A stretch of 16,397 bases of DNA from positions 1 through 16,397 of the forward strand of contig CATZTY010000005.1 of the NCBI GenBank assembly GCA_958424475.1. The letters run 5' to 3'. A program made the position numbers and the translations under genes. Every line of letters begins with the position of its first letter. Within the stretch, counting starts at the first letter, position 1. Positions 13,965 to 16,397 of this stretch are shown here, piece after piece. Source of the stretch: an uncultured Collinsella sp. Lineage in GTDB: Bacteria > Actinomycetota > Coriobacteriia > Coriobacteriales > Coriobacteriaceae. The notes beneath the pieces were generated by a model. It was not told where the DNA came from and made no database searches. It saw only the letters and a list, made by a program, of their open reading frames with translations.

Positions 13965-16154
13965 ATGAAGAACATCCTGCATCTGTTTAAGCGCGATGTC
14001 CAAAACGTGTCTCGCTCCGTGATCGGCTTGGTTGTCGTGATGGGCCTCATTATCGTACCGTGTCTGTACGCGTGGTTTAACATCGCCGGCAGCTGGGATC
14101 CGTACGGCAACACCGGCAATCTTAAGATCGCCGTGGTCAACACCGATGAGGGTTACGAGAGCGATTTGATCCCCGTCGAGGTTAACGTGGGCGAAAACGT
14201 GACCGCCACCCTACGCGGCAACGAGAGCTTCGATTGGGTTGTGCTCAACAATCGCGAAAAGGCTATCGAGGGCGTTAAGTCGGGCGCGTACTATGCTGCC
14301 GTCGTTATCCCCAAAACGTTTAGCGCTGACATGATGACGCTTTTCTCGACCGACGTGAAGCATGCCGATATCGAGTTCTACGAGAATCAGAAGGCCAACG
14401 CCATTGCGCAGATCGTGACCGAGAAGGGTTCGAGCGCCGTCCAGAGCCAGGTTAACAAAACTTTTACCGAGACCATTACGACGATCGGTCTTAAGACGGT
14501 GTCCAGCCTGCTCGATTACATGAGCACCGACCAGGTGGGTAACTTTATCGCCAACCTGTCCTCGACGCTCGGCGATTCGATTGAGGACCTGCGAGACGTT
14601 CGGGCAAATGCTTCGTCGCTGGCGGGCATTTTGAGCTCCACGTCCGATTCGCTGACGTCGGCGAGCGGCATGCTCAAGCAGACGGGCACGGTCGATGAGT
14701 CAACGAAGCAGCTGATGGAGCATGTCAAGAGCGGTATTAGCGATTCCAAGGAAGCGCTGAAGGACGCCAACGACGCCATCAATGCCGCGATTGACGGAAG
14801 CGCGGGCTCGTTTGACAACGTGTCCGCCGAGCTTGCAAAGGCATTTGATGCCGCGAATCAACATGTCGACCTTACAGTGTCCCAGCTCAACGATGCCGCG
14901 GCGGCGCTCAACACGCGTGCCGACGATATCGACGCCACGGCCGACCAGCTCCGCAGCTTTGCCGATCAGGTGACTGACGAAAAACTCCAGGACAGCCTCA
15001 AGTCTGTGGCAACATCGCTGAGCAGGATTGCTGTGGAGTATCGCAACAACGCCAAGGACTTGACGGCCACCGCGAAGTCTCTCTCTGACAGCATGGCAGA
15101 GGTTAATAAGTCGCGTGCCGAGGTCGATCAGGCAATCGCGGATGCCAAGGCTGGTATCTCGGGCGCCAAGACTGACTACGACTCTACGTTTTCGGCCAAG
15201 GCAAAGGAGCTCAAGAAGACCATCTCGGGCGTTTTGGATTCGCTGAACGGTATTTCGAACGATCTGGATAGTGCTGTTGCTGGCCTGACCGACGCATCCG
15301 GTTCGCTGGCAAAGGGCCTCTCCAAGGCTGCAAAGCTGGTCAACAAGGCTTCTGATCAGCTGGGCGAGGCGTCGGACAAGATCAGTGCGTTTAAGGACGA
15401 GCTCGACGGCGCCTTGATGTCGGATGACCTCGCTACGATCAAGACGATGATCGGCAATGATCCCGAGGGTCTGGCCGTGTCGCTTTCCGGCCCCGTCGCG
15501 CTCGATCGCAAGCCGGTCTATCCGATCCGCAACTACGGTTCGGCCATGGCACCGTTCTACACGATTCTGTCGCTCTGGGTGGGCTCGATTGTGCTGGCGG
15601 CCATGATGAAGGTCTCGGTTGACGATGAGCTTATCAACGAGCTCATCCCCGTGCGCCTGCACGAGATCTACCTGGGCCGCTACCTGTTCTTTGGCGGTCT
15701 GGCCCTGCTGCAGGCAACGCTCGTGTGTGCGGGCGACATCCTGTTCTTTGGCATCCAGTGCGACGACCCGCTGCAGTTTGTGCTGGCGGGCTGGGTCGCG
15801 AGTCTCGTGTTCTCCAATATCGTCTACACGCTTACGGTTTCGTTTGGCGATATCGGCAAGGCGCTCGCCGTCGTGCTGCTGGTCATGCAGGTCGGCGGTT
15901 CGGGCGGCACGTTCCCCATCGAGATGACCGGCCCCGTGTTCCAGGCGATCTATCCGTTCCTGCCGTTCACCCACGGCATCAACGCCATGCATGCCGCCAT
16001 GGCCGGTGCGTACCACATGGAGTACTGGATTGAGCTAGGCATTCTGGCGAGCTATCTGATTCCGTCGCTGGCACTGGGCGTCGTCTTCCGCCGCCCGGTC
16101 ATCAAAGCCAACGACTGGATCATCGAAAAACTGGAGTCAACCAAATTGATTTAG
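13965..16154 (+). CDS. YhgE/Pip-family membrane protein, second of tandem pair
   Basis: A 729-residue paralogue of the preceding gene. Its ATG directly abuts the upstream TAA, with ribosome site GGAGGTGA (13950-13957) inside the upstream gene, so the two are coupled and probably made in fixed ratio. Layout: membrane helix at about 17-38, signature SWDPYGNT (43-50), IAVVNTDEGY, AYYAAVVIPKTFS, a long Ala/Ser/Asp-rich helical extracytoplasmic region (about 160-500), then AMAPFYTILSLWVG (from about 527) opening a block of five or six membrane helices that includes GGSGGTFPIEM, ending near 712. It stops shortly after, without the extra helices and tail of its neighbour. The two share the same order of motifs but are clearly diverged. 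An intrinsic terminator follows. Function is unknown; export or anchoring of surface polymers or proteins is possible. Confidence 0.88.
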   Translation: MKNILHLFKRDVQNVSRSVIGLVVVMGLIIVPCLYAWFNIAGSWDPYGNTGNLKIAVVNTDEGYESDLIPVEVNVGENVTATLRGNESFDWVVLNNREKAIEGVKSGAYYAAVVIPKTFSADMMTLFSTDVKHADIEFYENQKANAIAQIVTEKGSSAVQSQVNKTFTETITTIGLKTVSSLLDYMSTDQVGNFIANLSSTLGDSIEDLRDVRANASSLAGILSSTSDSLTSASGMLKQTGTVDESTKQLMEHVKSGISDSKEALKDANDAINAAIDGSAGSFDNVSAELAKAFDAANQHVDLTVSQLNDAAAALNTRADDIDATADQLRSFADQVTDEKLQDSLKSVATSLSRIAVEYRNNAKDLTATAKSLSDSMAEVNKSRAEVDQAIADAKAGISGAKTDYDSTFSAKAKELKKTISGVLDSLNGISNDLDSAVAGLTDASGSLAKGLSKAAKLVNKASDQLGEASDKISAFKDELDGALMSDDLATIKTMIGNDPEGLAVSLSGPVALDRKPVYPIRNYGSAMAPFYTILSLWVGSIVLAAMMKVSVDDELINELIPVRLHEIYLGRYLFFGGLALLQATLVCAGDILFFGIQCDDPLQFVLAGWVASLVFSNIVYTLTVSFGDIGKALAVVLLVMQVGGSGGTFPIEMTGPVFQAIYPFLPFTHGINAMHAAMAGAYHMEYWIELGILASYLIPSLALGVVFRRPVIKANDWIIEKLESTKLI

Positions 16155-16247
16155 TTCAGCAACGTAAACGCCGTCGGAACATCGAGATCTTCCAACCCGA
16201 TGCTTTAGCGTAGTGAATTGCACGGGCTGCTTGGTTGTTGCTACAGT

Positions 16248-16288
16248 AGCGGGGCGTGCCGGGGGTCCGGTGCGCCCTGCTTTTATTT
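16248..16288 (+). terminator. Strong intrinsic terminator after the yhgE pair
   Basis: GCGGGGCGTGCCGG (16249-16262), loop GGGT, CCGGTGCGCCCTGC (16267-16280) forms a 14-bp GC-rich stem with three G-T wobbles, extended by A16248-T16281. TTTTATTT follows. It lies 94 bp after the second yhgE stop. A faint promoter-like pair just upstream (TTGCAC 16218-16223, TACAGT 16242-16247) leaves open that it sits in the leader of the next gene. Confidence 0.75.
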
Positions 16289-16355
16289 GACCATGAGGCG
16301 GCACGCAGCCATGCGCGTGCGGACACCACGCCCAGATTGAGCGCGAGGATGCCCT

Positions 16356-16397
16356 ATGGCCCAGCATGCCACTGACAATATCGAAATGATGCCCGAT
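16356..16397 (+). CDS. Start of an unidentified gene, cut by the window edge
   Basis: ATG 16356 lies 5 nt after ribosome site GAGGAT (16345-16350), and the frame stays open to the window end, giving MAQHATDNIEMMPD. Fourteen residues are too few to name a family. It is downstream of the terminator, so it probably begins a new transcription unit. Confidence 0.5.
   Translation, partial: MAQHATDNIEMMPD

Noticed and set aside
12774..14003. 409-codon open frame on the - strand opposite the first yhgE gene
   Set aside because: Spans the end of one convincing gene and the start of the next, has composition typical of antisense frames (Arg, His, Gln, Ala rich) and no ribosome site.
14700..16016. 438-codon open frame on the - strand opposite the second yhgE gene
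   Set aside because: Arg- and Gly-rich antisense shadow; the + strand frame carries membrane helices and family motifs.
1..16397. CRISPR array, tRNA/rRNA genes, prophage or integrase
   Set aside because: No regularly spaced direct repeats of suitable length, no recognisable tRNA or rRNA sequence, and no phage or recombinase proteins were found on either strand.

Overview
The window looks like chromosomal DNA from a high-GC, Gram-positive gut actinobacterium of the Coriobacteriia, most likely Collinsella or a close relative. This is inferred from base composition, the GC-rich third codon positions, strong GGAGG-type ribosome binding sites and the gene content; no rRNA or marker gene confirms it. 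All complete genes are on the + strand. Only the partial gene at the left edge is on the - strand.

Layout. (1) 1-323 (-): 5' part of a secreted D-alanyl-D-alanine carboxypeptidase (S11 / penicillin-binding protein family). (2) 521-2481: divergent VanR/VanS-like two-component pair. (3) 2585-3460: pstB, the ATPase of the phosphate importer, without its partners. (4) 3525-5681: PhoP/PhoR-like two-component pair, ended by a probable terminator. (5) 5877-7941: three-gene capsule/exopolysaccharide phosphoregulatory module (Wzz-like chain-length protein, BY-type tyrosine kinase, PHP-type tyrosine phosphatase), with no glycosyltransferases next to it. (6) 7980-8480: ElaA/YjcF-like GNAT acetyltransferase. 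(7) 8683-10707: HtpG (bacterial Hsp90), preceded by a terminator-like hairpin in its leader. (8) 10708-11147: 440-bp non-coding stretch packed with inverted repeats: two compact hairpins each followed by the same 10-mer, a 100-nt near-palindrome containing a terminator-like core, a third copy of the 10-mer, and a 60-nt REP-like hairpin. (9) 11148-16154: two adjacent YhgE/Pip-family membrane proteins, translationally coupled, followed by a strong intrinsic terminator. (10) 16356 onward: first codons of a further gene cut by the window edge.

The common theme is the cell envelope and its sensing. A peptidoglycan-trimming enzyme lies beside a VanRS-type regulator, a phosphate-transport ATPase beside a PhoPR-type regulator, an exopolysaccharide assembly switch follows, and two large YhgE/Pip membrane proteins close the window. 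HtpG and the acetyltransferase are housekeeping neighbours.

Most genes belong to known families and I see no clear-cut new enzymatic system. The least explained material is the structured intergenic array at 10716-11000, followed by the tandem YhgE/Pip pair and the solitary Wzz-kinase-phosphatase module. No tRNA, rRNA, CRISPR array, transposase gene or integrase was seen.
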